Of a stretch of DNA of 45,151 bases, positions 24,794 to 33,344 are shown piece by piece. Made by a program: the position numbers and the translations under genes. The notes under the pieces were generated by a model, which was not told the origin of the DNA, searched no databases, and was given only the letters and a program-made list of their open reading frames with translations. Each line of letters starts with the position of its first letter. Position 1 is the first letter of the stretch. The DNA lies in the NCBI GenBank assembly GCA_017631435.1, contig JAGBTG010000014.1:1-45151 (forward strand), read 5' to 3'. The DNA comes from Bacteroidales bacterium. Lineage in GTDB: Bacteria > Bacteroidota > Bacteroidia > Bacteroidales > UBA932.

Positions 24794-25790
24794 AAACAGG
24801 CTCATACTTGGAATAACAACCCTCACAGTTGTTATTGTTGCCGTCATTTCCATTTTTGGAATGATTCTGTACAATGATTCTCCCCAGATCCTACAGGGGG
24901 AGATAGAATGCACACAAGTGAAGATATCGGGAAAACTCCTTGGAAGAATTGAAAAATTCCATGTTCAGGAGGGGGATGCCGTAAAGGCAGGGGATACTCT
25001 TGTTCTCATAAACAGCCCTGAGACCAACGCCCTGATGCAGAGCGCCTCCGCAATGAAAGATGCCGCCTTCTACCAGCAGAGGAAGATTGACTCCGGCGCC
25101 AGGGAGCAGATCATTGAATCCCTCAGGCAGGCATGGCTGGCAGCACAGTCCCAGGCCACCCTTGCCTCCAGCACATACGAAAGGATTGAAAGGCTCTTCG
25201 CCGACAGCGTAGTAACCCTCCAGCGGAAAGAGGAGGCCCAGGCACTGGCACAGACTGCCATTGCAGCAGAGCAGGCAGCCCATTACCAGTACCAGATGGC
25301 CCTTGAGGGGGCCCAGGAAGAGGACAAACTTTCTGCCAAGGCCCTTACCAGGGCAGCCCAGGGAAGCGTGGAGGAGGTTCAGGCCCTCCTTAAGGACACC
25401 TGGCTCACAGCCCCTGCCAACGGTATCATAAGCAGTATCTACCCTGCGGTTGGAGAACTTGTACTTCCCGCATCGTCAATAATGGACCTTTTGCTCATAC
25501 AGGATAACCACGTTGTCCTCAACATCCGCGAGGACCTTCTCCCCCATTTCCTTCAAGGGAGCCGGTTCCGGGGTAAAGTTCCGGCACTGGACAATGCCAA
25601 GATTGAATTTGAGGTGTATTATGTGAGCCCGTTGGGGAGTTTTGCCACCTGGCAGAGCGCCCTGCAGAGCGGCTCGTACGACCTCAAGACCTTTAGGGTT
25701 AAAGCCAGACCGGTAAACAACACAAAGGAAGCATCTGAATTGCGTCCGGGAATGAGCGTAATTGTACACGAAAAAAACCACAAAAAATGA
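24783..25790 (+). CDS. HlyD-family membrane-fusion protein
   Basis: 335 residues. One N-terminal transmembrane helix (about 7-28), then a biotinyl-lipoyl-like half (SGKLLGRIEKFHVQEGDAVKAGDTLVLI), a long coiled-coil hairpin (about 85-195), and the second lipoyl half with TWLTAPANGIISSIYPAVGE. A beta-barrel domain and a RPGMSVIVHEK end follow. It bridges the inner-membrane permease and the TolC duct. It overlaps the TolC stop by 11 bp, and the permease starts 4 bp before its own stop, so the three genes are tightly coupled. Confidence 0.93.
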   Translation: MKTENRLILGITTLTVVIVAVISIFGMILYNDSPQILQGEIECTQVKISGKLLGRIEKFHVQEGDAVKAGDTLVLINSPETNALMQSASAMKDAAFYQQRKIDSGAREQIIESLRQAWLAAQSQATLASSTYERIERLFADSVVTLQRKEEAQALAQTAIAAEQAAHYQYQMALEGAQEEDKLSAKALTRAAQGSVEEVQALLKDTWLTAPANGIISSIYPAVGELVLPASSIMDLLLIQDNHVVLNIREDLLPHFLQGSRFRGKVPALDNAKIEFEVYYVSPLGSFATWQSALQSGSYDLKTFRVKARPVNNTKEASELRPGMSVIVHEKNHKK

Positions 25791-28018
25791 AAGGGACACT
25801 TTACCGTGAACTCCTCAGAATCTGCAACCGCAAGAGGCTCCTTCTGGCCCCACTGGCCGTACCTCTTTTTGCCCTGCTGTTTATGGCAACCATATTCGGC
25901 AACGGCACCATTGAGGAACTCCCGGTGGGAATTGTAGACAACTCAGCCTCACCGTATTCCCGACAGATTATCCTCACTGCCCAAGCCTCCCCCACTTTGA
26001 AGATATCCACCGGGCACATCTTCAGCAATGAGAGCCAGGCCAGGGAGGCCATGCAGAAAATGGAGATATACGGCTATCTTGTTATTCCCAGTGATTTCAG
26101 TTCCAGCCTTATGGAGGGGAACCAGCCCACCATAACAGGGGTGTACCACAACGCAATGCTGGCTGCCGGAGGAGAGGTAAAGGCCGCCTTTGTAAAGGTG
26201 ATTGGAGATTTTTCAACCACCCTTATAGCATCACAGGGAAATCTTGCCGGGATATCTCCAATTGAGGTGGAGACCATTGCCATGCCCACAAACGGCATTT
26301 TCTCCTCAACCTACAACACCTCCCTCAACTACGGCACCTTCCTGGCCTATCCGTTCTTCTTCATATTTTTTCAGATATTCATACTCACCTTTACTGTATA
26401 CATCATTGGAACAGACCTTTCACCACAATGGCTCACTCCAACACAAGATAAATCTGCCATCCGCGCTCTCATGCACCTCTACGGAAGCCTTGCCGGAAAA
26501 CTCCTCCCGTACGCCTGTATATTTCTAGCTGAGACACTGCTGGCAAACTGGGTATTCTTTACCGTTGCACATACCCCTTACCAGGGAAGCCTGCTTGCCA
26601 TTATACTCAACTCCATCCTCTTCATTGGGGCTACAATGGCTCTGGGCATTGCAATAATATCCATAATTCCAAAGGTCTCCATTGCCATCTCAATAGCCTC
26701 AATGATAGGGGCTTTGGGAGCCACCGCCTCCGGTGTGACCTTCCCGGTTGAAAACATGTACCCGGTATTTCAGGCACTGTGCAGCATATTCCCCGCAAGG
26801 CATTTCATATTGGGCTACCAGGCCTCGGTTTACCTCAACGCCCCGTTTGCCCTCACATGGCACACCTATGCCATACTGCTCCTGGCCATCCCCCTCTGCC
26901 TGTGCGCAGCCCCATTGCTCCGCAGAGCCGTAAAAAACGGCCCGGGAAAACCGTTCCCGGTAATGTGGGGCACCTCCTTTGTAATCCTTGGCGGAACGGT
27001 GGGCTACTGCATCCTCTACGGCCTCCTCTATCACCCCAACATAGTTACAGAGGTGCCGATAGCCGTAATTGACAACTCGCAGACACCTGCCAGCAGGGAA
27101 TACCTGAGGAACCTGGATGCCACACAGCAGGTACATGCAGCCTATATCTGCCAGGACCTTCCACAGGCCCAATCCCTTATGCAGCAAAACATTGTAAAAG
27201 GGATTATAACTATCCCTGCCAGCTTTGCATCCCGCATTTCCCAGGGTGCTGAGGCTCCGTTTGCTGTAATCCAGACCACCACCTCATTCCTCTACTACCT
27301 CACCATACAGACCGGCATTGCCTCCACAATGCAACAGGCCAACAACACCCTACGCCAGAGCACTGTACAGGCCCTTCCCATAAGCCAGCAACTGCTCCTA
27401 TCCCAAACCCCTATGGTACAATATGACGACGTAACTGTGTACAACCACAACGGGGGATACGGCTCCTACCTGCTGCCAATAGCCCTCATTATCATCATAT
27501 TCCAGACAATGCTCATGAGCGGGGGGATCCTGGCCGGAGACCGCAGCATATCTCCGCTCAAGTTTATCCCAATGCTTGCAGGAGGATACTTTCTTCTCTC
27601 GCTGTTCATTGTAGGACTGGTACCGGAACTCTTCTCCCTCCCAGCCCTGGCCAACAGGTGGGAACTGGCCCTGTTCATGGCACTTTTTATCCTCACCACG
27701 GCAGCCTTCACAGGTGCTGTAACCCCTCTTTTCAAAGACCCCGAGGAGGTGATGCTTTATGTGCCGTTCTTCTCGGTAGGGCTCATTTTTCTGTCGGGAA
27801 GCTCATACCCAATCAACGGCATCCCCCACTTGTGGCAGATTGTGCACTATGTGTTCCCAACCTCTCCTGGAATTCTTGGATACTTGAAACTCAACTCAAT
27901 GGGAGGCTCACTGCAACACATTATCCCCCAAACGGCTACCCTCCTTGCCCAACTGCTCATATACGGATCTGTCTTCACTCTTTACCTGAGGAAGCCGGGC
28001 AAACGGAATAATTTGTAA
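25787..28018 (+). CDS. double ABC-2-type permease fusion
   Basis: 743 residues made of two similar ABC-2 membrane modules in tandem. Module 1 (about 1-385) has an N-terminal helix, an exported domain opening VGIVDNSASPYSRQ (D51-N52-S53), then five to six helices. Module 2 (about 386-743) repeats this, opening AVIDNSQTPASREYL (D429-N430-S431). Related Bacteroidetes operons usually carry two separate permease genes, so this looks like a fusion. No ATP-binding subunit is encoded in the operon; it must be supplied elsewhere, or the system works differently. It starts 4 bp before the HlyD stop, and aroE begins 14 bp after its stop. Confidence 0.9.
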   Translation: MKGTLYRELLRICNRKRLLLAPLAVPLFALLFMATIFGNGTIEELPVGIVDNSASPYSRQIILTAQASPTLKISTGHIFSNESQAREAMQKMEIYGYLVIPSDFSSSLMEGNQPTITGVYHNAMLAAGGEVKAAFVKVIGDFSTTLIASQGNLAGISPIEVETIAMPTNGIFSSTYNTSLNYGTFLAYPFFFIFFQIFILTFTVYIIGTDLSPQWLTPTQDKSAIRALMHLYGSLAGKLLPYACIFLAETLLANWVFFTVAHTPYQGSLLAIILNSILFIGATMALGIAIISIIPKVSIAISIASMIGALGATASGVTFPVENMYPVFQALCSIFPARHFILGYQASVYLNAPFALTWHTYAILLLAIPLCLCAAPLLRRAVKNGPGKPFPVMWGTSFVILGGTVGYCILYGLLYHPNIVTEVPIAVIDNSQTPASREYLRNLDATQQVHAAYICQDLPQAQSLMQQNIVKGIITIPASFASRISQGAEAPFAVIQTTTSFLYYLTIQTGIASTMQQANNTLRQSTVQALPISQQLLLSQTPMVQYDDVTVYNHNGGYGSYLLPIALIIIIFQTMLMSGGILAGDRSISPLKFIPMLAGGYFLLSLFIVGLVPELFSLPALANRWELALFMALFILTTAAFTGAVTPLFKDPEEVMLYVPFFSVGLIFLSGSSYPINGIPHLWQIVHYVFPTSPGILGYLKLNSMGGSLQHIIPQTATLLAQLLIYGSVFTLYLRKPGKRNNL

Positions 28019-28023
28019 TTTTG
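28016..28023 (+). promoter_or_regulatory. candidate -7 box for aroE
   Basis: TAATTTTG fits TAnnTTTG, begins at the permease stop codon and ends 8 bases before the aroE ATG. It could give aroE an almost leaderless message independent of the export operon. There is no -33 TTTG at the expected distance. Confidence 0.35.
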
Positions 28024-28031
28024 CATCTGCA

Positions 28032-28862
28032 ATGGCAAAATTCTCACTCATAGGAAACCCCATCTCCCACTCCAAGAGTCCTGACCTGTTCAAGGCGGCA
28101 TACGGGGAGTGCGGACACACATACACCCTCCTGGAGGCCCCAACCTGCAGGGAGGCAATCAACCGTTTCACAGGGGAAGGGTACACCGGGAGCAATGTCA
28201 CCTCCCCTTTCAAGGATGAAATAATGGATTACATTTCTCATCCCGACAGAATCTCATCCATCCTTGGCAGCGCAAACACTATCCTCCTCAAAGACGGAGA
28301 GTTCCACTCCTGGAACACAGATTATTACGGAGTGCAGAACACATTGCTTGAGCACTTTACCGGAGAGAGCGGAGCGGATACTTGCACCAACAGTGCCGCA
28401 ACATCCTCCCCCGGTCCAATGCCGGTACTGATGAACTCAGACGGAACACCTCTCAAGGCCCTTGTAATTGGAGCCGGCGGAGCTGGAAAAGCGGCTTCAC
28501 TGGCGGTAAAGGATATGGGTATGGAAGTATTCTTTGCCAACCGCAGTTCCCATGCGGCAGAACCTTTTGCAAAAAAGATTGGTGCAGAGTACGTGGGGCT
28601 TGAAAAGATTCCCCTTCTGCTCCCACAAGCAGACATAATCATCTACAACCTTTCAATGGCCATTCCACAGCTCAACGGCGTCTGTCTTGAGGGCAAAACG
28701 GTATTTGAAGCCAACTATGCCCATCCGAACCTGGCAAACAAAGGGGCTTCCAAATATATAGACGGCCGTTACTGGCTTTACAATCAGGCAATTCCGGCAT
28801 TCAGGATTTTCACCTCGCAGGAGCCGTGCACAGCGGCAATGAGAGAGGTTATGGGGCTGTAG
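28032..28862 (+). CDS. aroE: shikimate dehydrogenase
   Basis: Reduces 3-dehydroshikimate with NADPH, one step before shikimate kinase (aroK, also in this window). 276 residues. Shikimate contacts are visible: S12 and S14 in ISHSKSP, K61 in NVTSPFK, N82 in SANTI, D97 in NTDYYG. The nucleotide loop is GAGGAGKA (147-154), followed by NRS, and the end carries YNQAIPAF. An unusual Ser/Gly/Thr/Pro-rich insertion of about 30 residues (about 110-140) sits between the catalytic and NADP domains. The gene follows the export operon by 14 bp but has its own promoter-like box. Confidence 0.94.
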   Translation: MAKFSLIGNPISHSKSPDLFKAAYGECGHTYTLLEAPTCREAINRFTGEGYTGSNVTSPFKDEIMDYISHPDRISSILGSANTILLKDGEFHSWNTDYYGVQNTLLEHFTGESGADTCTNSAATSSPGPMPVLMNSDGTPLKALVIGAGGAGKAASLAVKDMGMEVFFANRSSHAAEPFAKKIGAEYVGLEKIPLLLPQADIIIYNLSMAIPQLNGVCLEGKTVFEANYAHPNLANKGASKYIDGRYWLYNQAIPAFRIFTSQEPCTAAMREVMGL

Positions 28863-28868
28863 TACCGG

Positions 28869-28929
28869 GTTTTCTCCACTGCAATTCAGGGCATCTTCCG
28901 CCATGTGGAAAACTTTTGGATTTTTTTTG
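28869..28929 (+). terminator. weak terminator-like hairpin after aroE
   Basis: GTTTTC-TC-CAC (28869-28879) can pair with GTGGAAAAC (28905-28913), with a two-base bulge and a long loop, followed by T-rich sequence (28914-28928). The long loop makes this uncertain. Confidence 0.3.
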
Positions 28930-28959
28930 TGCCTATATGCAAATAAAGTTGTAATTTTA
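28926..28959 (+). promoter_or_regulatory. Bacteroides-type promoter for ssb
   Basis: TTTG (28926-28929), 22-bp spacer, then TAATTTTA (28952-28959), one base off TAnnTTTG. The ssb ATG is 20 bases beyond. Confidence 0.5.
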
Positions 28960-28979
28960 GCCGTTAAAACATTTAAAGA

Positions 28980-29411
28980 ATGTCATTCAATAAAGTTATT
29001 CTAATAGGCAACGTAGGGAAAGACCCCGAGGTGAGACACCTTGAGACCGGGGCTGCTGTTGCATCATTTACCCTTGCAACAACAGAGAGATACAAGAACA
29101 AAAACGGCGAACTGCAGGACCAGACCGAGTGGCACAACATTGTGTGCTGGAGAAACCTTGCGGAACTTTCTGAGAAATACATCAAGAAAGGCAACCAGAT
29201 TTTTGTTGAGGGAAAGATCCGCACCCGCAGCTGGACAGACCAGACAGGTGCAAAGAGATACACTACAGAGATTGTGGCAGACAACATAAGGCTATTGGAC
29301 AGAAAAGGGGCTGCTCCAGCGCAGTCTCCTGCAGATATGCCTGCTGCCGCTGCAACCCAACCGGTGTACACTCCGCCAGTAGAAGAGACTTCAGATGATC
29401 TTCCATTCTAA
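28980..29411 (+). CDS. ssb: single-stranded DNA-binding protein
   Basis: 143-residue SSB. An OB-fold domain (1-105) opens MSFNKVILIGNVGKDPEVR and includes the aromatic strand TEWHNIVCWRNLAE. A short Pro/Ala-rich linker leads to the acidic tip DDLPF, which recruits partner proteins such as RecJ-type nucleases and helicases. The tetramer coats single-stranded DNA during replication and repair. A promoter with the Bacteroides pattern precedes it; purA follows after 37 bp. Confidence 0.96.
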   Translation: MSFNKVILIGNVGKDPEVRHLETGAAVASFTLATTERYKNKNGELQDQTEWHNIVCWRNLAELSEKYIKKGNQIFVEGKIRTRSWTDQTGAKRYTTEIVADNIRLLDRKGAAPAQSPADMPAAAATQPVYTPPVEETSDDLPF

Positions 29412-29448
29412 AAGAAAATTATAAACAGTAACAAAATAAAGACAATTT

Positions 29449-30720
29449 ATGAAAGTAGATGTTGTACTTGGCCTTCAGTGGGGCGACGAAGGTAAAGGTA
29501 AAATCGTAGACGTTCTGGCAAATTCATACCCGGTGATCGCACGTTTCCAGGGCGGTCCTAACGCTGGTCACTCTCTACACTTTGAGGGAAAGAAATTTGT
29601 TCTTCACACTGTACCGTCGGGAGTATTCAGAAAAAATGCAACCAACATTATTGGCAACGGTGTTGTAATTGACCCTATCATCTTCAGAGAGGAGTGCGAG
29701 GGCATTGAGGCTACAGGTGTTCCTGTTAAAGAGAGAATCATGATCTCAAAGAAAGCCCATCTTATCCTTCCTACCCACAAAATCCTTGATGCCGCTTCTG
29801 AGGCTGCCAAAGGCAAATCAAAGATTGGTTCTACCCTAAAAGGTATCGGACCTACTTACATGGACAAGACAGGCCGTAACGGTTTGAGAGTTGGTGATAT
29901 CCTTACTGCAGACTTTGCAGAGAGATTCAAAACCCTTAAAGACAAACATATTGCTACCCTTTCACAGTTCGATTTCGAGTACAACGCAGAGGAGAAAGAG
30001 GCTGAGTGGATGGCAGCAATCGAGTACCTTAAACAGTTCAACCTTGTAGACGGCGAGTACGTTGCAAACAAATACTTGAACGAGAACAAGAAGATTCTTG
30101 CAGAGGGTGCTCAGGGTACAATGCTTGATGTTGACTTCGGTTCATATCCTTTCGTAACTTCATCTTCTACAACTTGTGCCGGCGTTTGTACAGGTATGGG
30201 TGTTGCCCCTACCAAGATTGGCAAGGTTTACGGTATCTTCAAAGCTTACTGTACAAGAGTTGGTAGCGGTCCGTTCCCAACAGAGCTTAACGATGAGACC
30301 GGAGAGGAGCTAAGAAGAAAAGGCTTTGAGTTTGGTGCAACCACAGGCCGTCCAAGAAGAACCGGCTGGTTGGATCTTCCTGCCCTTAAATACGCTATCA
30401 TGATTGACGGTGTTACCGAGCTTATCATGATGAAAGCAGACGTTCTTGATACATTTGAGACAATCAAGGTTTGTACCGGCTACAAAGTTGACGGTGTTGA
30501 GACCGATCAGGTTCCTTACGACACTTACGCAGAGATTGAGCCTATCTACAAGGAGTTCAAAGGATGGAACAAGGACCTTTCACAGATTACCCGTGAGGAG
30601 GAGCTTCCATTTGAGTTCATGAACTATGTAAGATTCATTGAGAAAGAGCTTAACGTTCCAATCTCAGTAATCTCACTTGGTCCTGACCGCGTACAGACAA
30701 TCTTCCGTAACGAGGAGTAA
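29449..30720 (+). CDS. purA: adenylosuccinate synthetase
   Basis: Joins IMP and aspartate with GTP to give adenylosuccinate, the first AMP-specific step. 423 residues, the normal length. The GTP-binding block GLQWGDEGKGK is at 7-17. The catalytic GGPNAGHSL, the IMP-binding STLKGIGPTYMDKTGR and the TTGRPRRTGWLDLPAL region are all intact. Codon use in this gene is noticeably different from the adjacent export operon (more T-ending and AGA codons), as in the rpo/ribosomal genes, which suggests high expression. Confidence 0.97.
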   Translation: MKVDVVLGLQWGDEGKGKIVDVLANSYPVIARFQGGPNAGHSLHFEGKKFVLHTVPSGVFRKNATNIIGNGVVIDPIIFREECEGIEATGVPVKERIMISKKAHLILPTHKILDAASEAAKGKSKIGSTLKGIGPTYMDKTGRNGLRVGDILTADFAERFKTLKDKHIATLSQFDFEYNAEEKEAEWMAAIEYLKQFNLVDGEYVANKYLNENKKILAEGAQGTMLDVDFGSYPFVTSSSTTCAGVCTGMGVAPTKIGKVYGIFKAYCTRVGSGPFPTELNDETGEELRRKGFEFGATTGRPRRTGWLDLPALKYAIMIDGVTELIMMKADVLDTFETIKVCTGYKVDGVETDQVPYDTYAEIEPIYKEFKGWNKDLSQITREEELPFEFMNYVRFIEKELNVPISVISLGPDRVQTIFRNEE

Positions 30721-30750
30721 TTTTTTACAACAAACCTAAAACACATTGCC

Positions 30751-31122
30751 ATGAAATACTGCCAGAACTGTGGAAAAGAGATTCCCGAGAATGCAAGTTT
30801 TTGCCCGGAGTGCGGAGCAGCTGTAAAAGCACCAGCATCACCGGAAGTAAATAACGTACCTCAAAACAGGAAAGTGTGCCCGGAAACTCATCTGGCTTTG
30901 GCCATAATAACAACAATATTATGTTGCCTTCCAATAGGTGCAGTAGGAATCATCAAGGCAAGCCGTGTTTCAACTGAGTTCCAGGCAGGCAATTATGAGG
31001 CCGCCCTCAAATACAGTGCCGATGCAAAAAAATGGAGCATCATAGCAATAATTGTAGGTGTAGTGGGAATTTTGGCCTACTTTGCATTAATTGTTGGGGC
31101 TGCTGTCATTAGTGAGTTGTAA
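30751..31122 (+). CDS. zinc-ribbon CD225/dispanin-family membrane protein
   Basis: 123 residues. An N-terminal zinc ribbon with Cys4, Cys7, Cys18 and Cys21 (CQNCGKEIPENASFCPEC) is joined by a short linker to a CD225-type domain. Its first helix carries LALAIITTILCCLPIGAVGI, then ASRVSTEFQAGNYEAALKYS, then a second helix. The domain is also found in interferon-induced membrane proteins of animals; the bacterial function is unknown. It starts 30 bp after purA and overlaps the DUF2752 gene, an arrangement that suggests joint work at the inner membrane. Confidence 0.85.
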   Translation: MKYCQNCGKEIPENASFCPECGAAVKAPASPEVNNVPQNRKVCPETHLALAIITTILCCLPIGAVGIIKASRVSTEFQAGNYEAALKYSADAKKWSIIAIIVGVVGILAYFALIVGAAVISEL

Positions 31123-31504
31123 ATCAAATATACCCAAATATTTAGGGATATTGCTGGCTGCAATGCTGGCAATATCCCTAATTTTTATATATATGCGTTT
31201 CAACCCGGCTGAAAGCAGCTGGTTTCCCAAATGTCCCTTCCTGCACCTTACAGGACTAAAATGCCCTGGATGCGGCTCCCAAAGGGCAATACACAGCCTG
31301 CTCAATTTAAGGCTGCCTGATGCAATCAGATACAACTTTCTGGCTGTTGTGGCCATTCCGGTACTGTCATTGTATGCATATGACCTGCTTACACACAAGA
31401 AGCACATCAGGCTCCACAACTTCCTCAACAGCAGCAAATTTATTATTGCAACCGGCATCTTCATCCTCCTTTGGTGGATTATCAGGAACATTTTCAACTT
31501 ATAA
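31112..31504 (+). CDS. DUF2752 membrane protein
   Basis: About 130 residues, DUF2752 family. The hallmark is CPFLHLTGLKCPGCGSQRAI, a Cys-rich loop followed by RAIHSLLN. Three hydrophobic helices flank it (about 11-30, AVVAIPVLSLYAYDLL, and SKFIIATGIFILLWWII). The start is uncertain: a GTG at 31112 overlaps the previous gene by 11 bp and gives a normal N-terminus; a TTG at 31091 and an ATG at 31163 are alternatives. I chose the GTG. Function unknown. Confidence 0.75.
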   Translation: MSCKSNIPKYLGILLAAMLAISLIFIYMRFNPAESSWFPKCPFLHLTGLKCPGCGSQRAIHSLLNLRLPDAIRYNFLAVVAIPVLSLYAYDLLTHKKHIRLHNFLNSSKFIIATGIFILLWWIIRNIFNL

Positions 31505-31515
31505 GGATCCTCTTT

Positions 31516-31586
31516 TTCCCGACAGTTTTCCGCATAAAAAAACCGGACCACAAAAGTGATCCGGCCTTTCAATTATCTGTCGGGAA
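31516..31586. repeat. inverted pair of the TTCCCGACAG word around a terminator
   Basis: TTCCCGACAG (31516-31525) and CTGTCGGGAA (31577-31586) form a perfect 10-bp inverted pair with 51 bp between them, which contains the terminator at 31536-31564. Both words belong to the over-represented family described in the findings. Confidence 0.85.
31536..31564 (-). terminator. Rho-independent terminator after the thioredoxin gene
   Basis: On the minus strand CCGGATCAC, loop TTTT, GTGGTCCGG (one mismatch) is followed by a run of seven T. It lies 25 bp beyond the stop codon of the gene at 31589. On the plus strand it could also end the DUF2752 transcript, though the U-tract is poorer there. Confidence 0.85.
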
Positions 31587-31588
31587 GA

Positions 31589-32698
31589 TTATTTGCTAAG
31601 GAAATCCTCAATGAATTTTGCAACCTCAGGCTTGTCAATCTGTCTTCCAACAATTACACCGTTCTGGTCTACAAAGATATTCTGAGGGATATATCTTACA
31701 TAGTACATCTTACCTACCTCATTGTCCCAGTATTTAAGGTCAGAAACCTGTGGCCAGTCAAGTTTGTCATCCTTGATGCCTTTAACCCATTTCTCGTGGT
31801 CGCTGTCATGAGAAACACCAATGATCTCAAAACCTTTCTTGTGGAATTTCTTGTAGATCTTTACAAGCTCAGGGTTGAATGCACGGCATGGACCACACCA
31901 GCTAGCCCAGAAGTCAACCATTGTAAGTTTGTTCTTTGAATAGATATCAGAGAATTTCACAGGTTTTCCATCTGGATCATTCTGTACGAAATCTGGAGCC
32001 TGTTTGCCTGGCTGCAAAGATTTGATAAGCTCAACAGTCTCTTTGGTCTCTTTAAGGATCTCATTGTTTGCAAATGCAGCAAGAGTATCAAAAGCAGCAA
32101 GTTTAGCCTCTGCCTCCTCAATTGGAAGGTCACCAACCTCAGAAGCCAAAGAGTTCAAGGCATAGTTTGAAACAGGGTTGGCAGCAAGATATGCATCAGT
32201 CATTGCCTTAACCTCACCCTCACATTTCTCGTAAGTCTCCCTTACAGCAGCTCTCTCCTCCTCAGAAAGTTTTCCATAAGCTTTCATAAGTGAATCAAGG
32301 TTGTTTGCTGCATAAAGCTCCTCTCTTTTTGCATTTACCTCATTGATGAATGCCTGGGTAGTACCGCCAACAACCTCAACTTTCTTAAGGTCTGAAGCAT
32401 CAAAAGTTACATTGTATTTCTCATTCTCAAGGAAGAAACGTTTGAATGCCCTGCCACCTTTGAATGCCAAAGTGTAGTTGGTTGGAGTTGTAGTCTCACC
32501 TTTGATTGTACATTTTCCGTTTACAAGAACTGCAGTGTCAGCCACTGGAGCCTTTCTTGTACCGCCTGCAAGAACAAGTGTGTCATTAGGCAACTGGGTA
32601 AGGTCACCCGATACAGTTACATTAACTGTGTAGCCAGTCTCTGGCTGTGAGCAAGCTGCCATTAGCGCAGCAGCTGCAATTAGAACTAGTTTTTTCAT
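31589..32698 (-). CDS. thioredoxin-fold lipoprotein (DUF4369/TlpA type)
   Basis: 369 residues. A lipoprotein signal peptide with Cys16 in LMAACS. An N-terminal beta-rich DUF4369-like domain (about 22-110), a helical linker (about 115-225), then a TlpA-like thioredoxin domain (from about 228) with the active site WCGPC (Cys268, Cys271). These proteins reduce or exchange disulfides in the periplasm and are common in Bacteroidales, often in several copies. The gamma-carbonic-anhydrase-like gene ends 14 bp upstream, so the two should be cotranscribed. A terminator follows 25 bp downstream. Confidence 0.93.
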   Translation of the reverse strand: MKKLVLIAAAALMAACSQPETGYTVNVTVSGDLTQLPNDTLVLAGGTRKAPVADTAVLVNGKCTIKGETTTPTNYTLAFKGGRAFKRFFLENEKYNVTFDASDLKKVEVVGGTTQAFINEVNAKREELYAANNLDSLMKAYGKLSEEERAAVRETYEKCEGEVKAMTDAYLAANPVSNYALNSLASEVGDLPIEEAEAKLAAFDTLAAFANNEILKETKETVELIKSLQPGKQAPDFVQNDPDGKPVKFSDIYSKNKLTMVDFWASWCGPCRAFNPELVKIYKKFHKKGFEIIGVSHDSDHEKWVKGIKDDKLDWPQVSDLKYWDNEVGKMYYVRYIPQNIFVDQNGVIVGRQIDKPEVAKFIEDFLSK

Positions 32699-32712
32699 AT
32701 CTTTTGTTTTGT

Positions 32713-33219
32713 TTATTTATACCACTCCTTATACATCAGATACCCCTGGGCATTCTTGTGTGCTGCCTCATATACGGCCTCCGATGAATCCTTAACCTTT
32801 TTTGCAGGGATTCCGGCATATACTCCCGGCTCAAGCACTGCATTGCTCAATACCACTGCACCTGCAGCAATTATGGTATTGTCGGGAACAACAGCATTGT
32901 CCATAATGATTGCACCCATTCCAATAAGGACATTGTTTCCAATTTTTGCTCCATGGATAATTGCGTTGTGGCCTACTGAAACATCATTTCCAATCTCACT
33001 CACAGACCTCTCATACAAAGTATGCACAACTGCACCGTCCTGGATATTCACCCTGTCACCAATCTTTATTGTATTAACATCACCTCTAAGCACTGTACCA
33101 TACCAGATACTGCAATCGTCACCCATGGTAACATCACCAATAATGGCAGCATTCTCCGCCAAGAAACAATCTTTGCCAAACTTAGGGGTAAAACCTCTTA
33201 ACTCTCTAATAATAGCCAT
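32713..33219 (-). CDS. gamma-carbonic-anhydrase-like hexapeptide protein
   Basis: 168 residues of left-handed beta-helix with repeated I-G-x-x-x units. The three metal-ligand histidines of gamma carbonic anhydrases are present at H66 (VVHT), H84 (VGHNA) and H89 (IIHG). Many relatives (PaaY/YrdA type) bind zinc but have no shown anhydrase activity; the sequence cannot settle this. The promoter at 33243-33276 is well matched. The thioredoxin lipoprotein gene follows after 14 bp. Confidence 0.92.
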   Translation of the reverse strand: MAIIRELRGFTPKFGKDCFLAENAAIIGDVTMGDDCSIWYGTVLRGDVNTIKIGDRVNIQDGAVVHTLYERSVSEIGNDVSVGHNAIIHGAKIGNNVLIGMGAIIMDNAVVPDNTIIAAGAVVLSNAVLEPGVYAGIPAKKVKDSSEAVYEAAHKNAQGYLMYKEWYK

Positions 33220-33242
33220 ATTCCCGATAAATTAATAAGCCA

Positions 33243-33276
33243 CAAATATAATAAAAATGCATTATTTACACACAAA
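33243..33276 (-). promoter_or_regulatory. Bacteroides-type promoter for the carbonic-anhydrase-like gene
   Basis: On the minus strand TTTG (33276-33273), a 22-bp spacer, then TATATTTG (33250-33243), a full match to the -33/-7 pattern. The ATG (33219) is 23 bases downstream. A TTCCCGAT variant of the repeated word lies between them. Confidence 0.65.
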
Positions 33277-33344
33277 TACCTTCCTTCACAGGCAAAGTTC
33301 CCCTCTCCAGGCAACTTTGCGCACCAAATCCCCTTTTCGTACAC

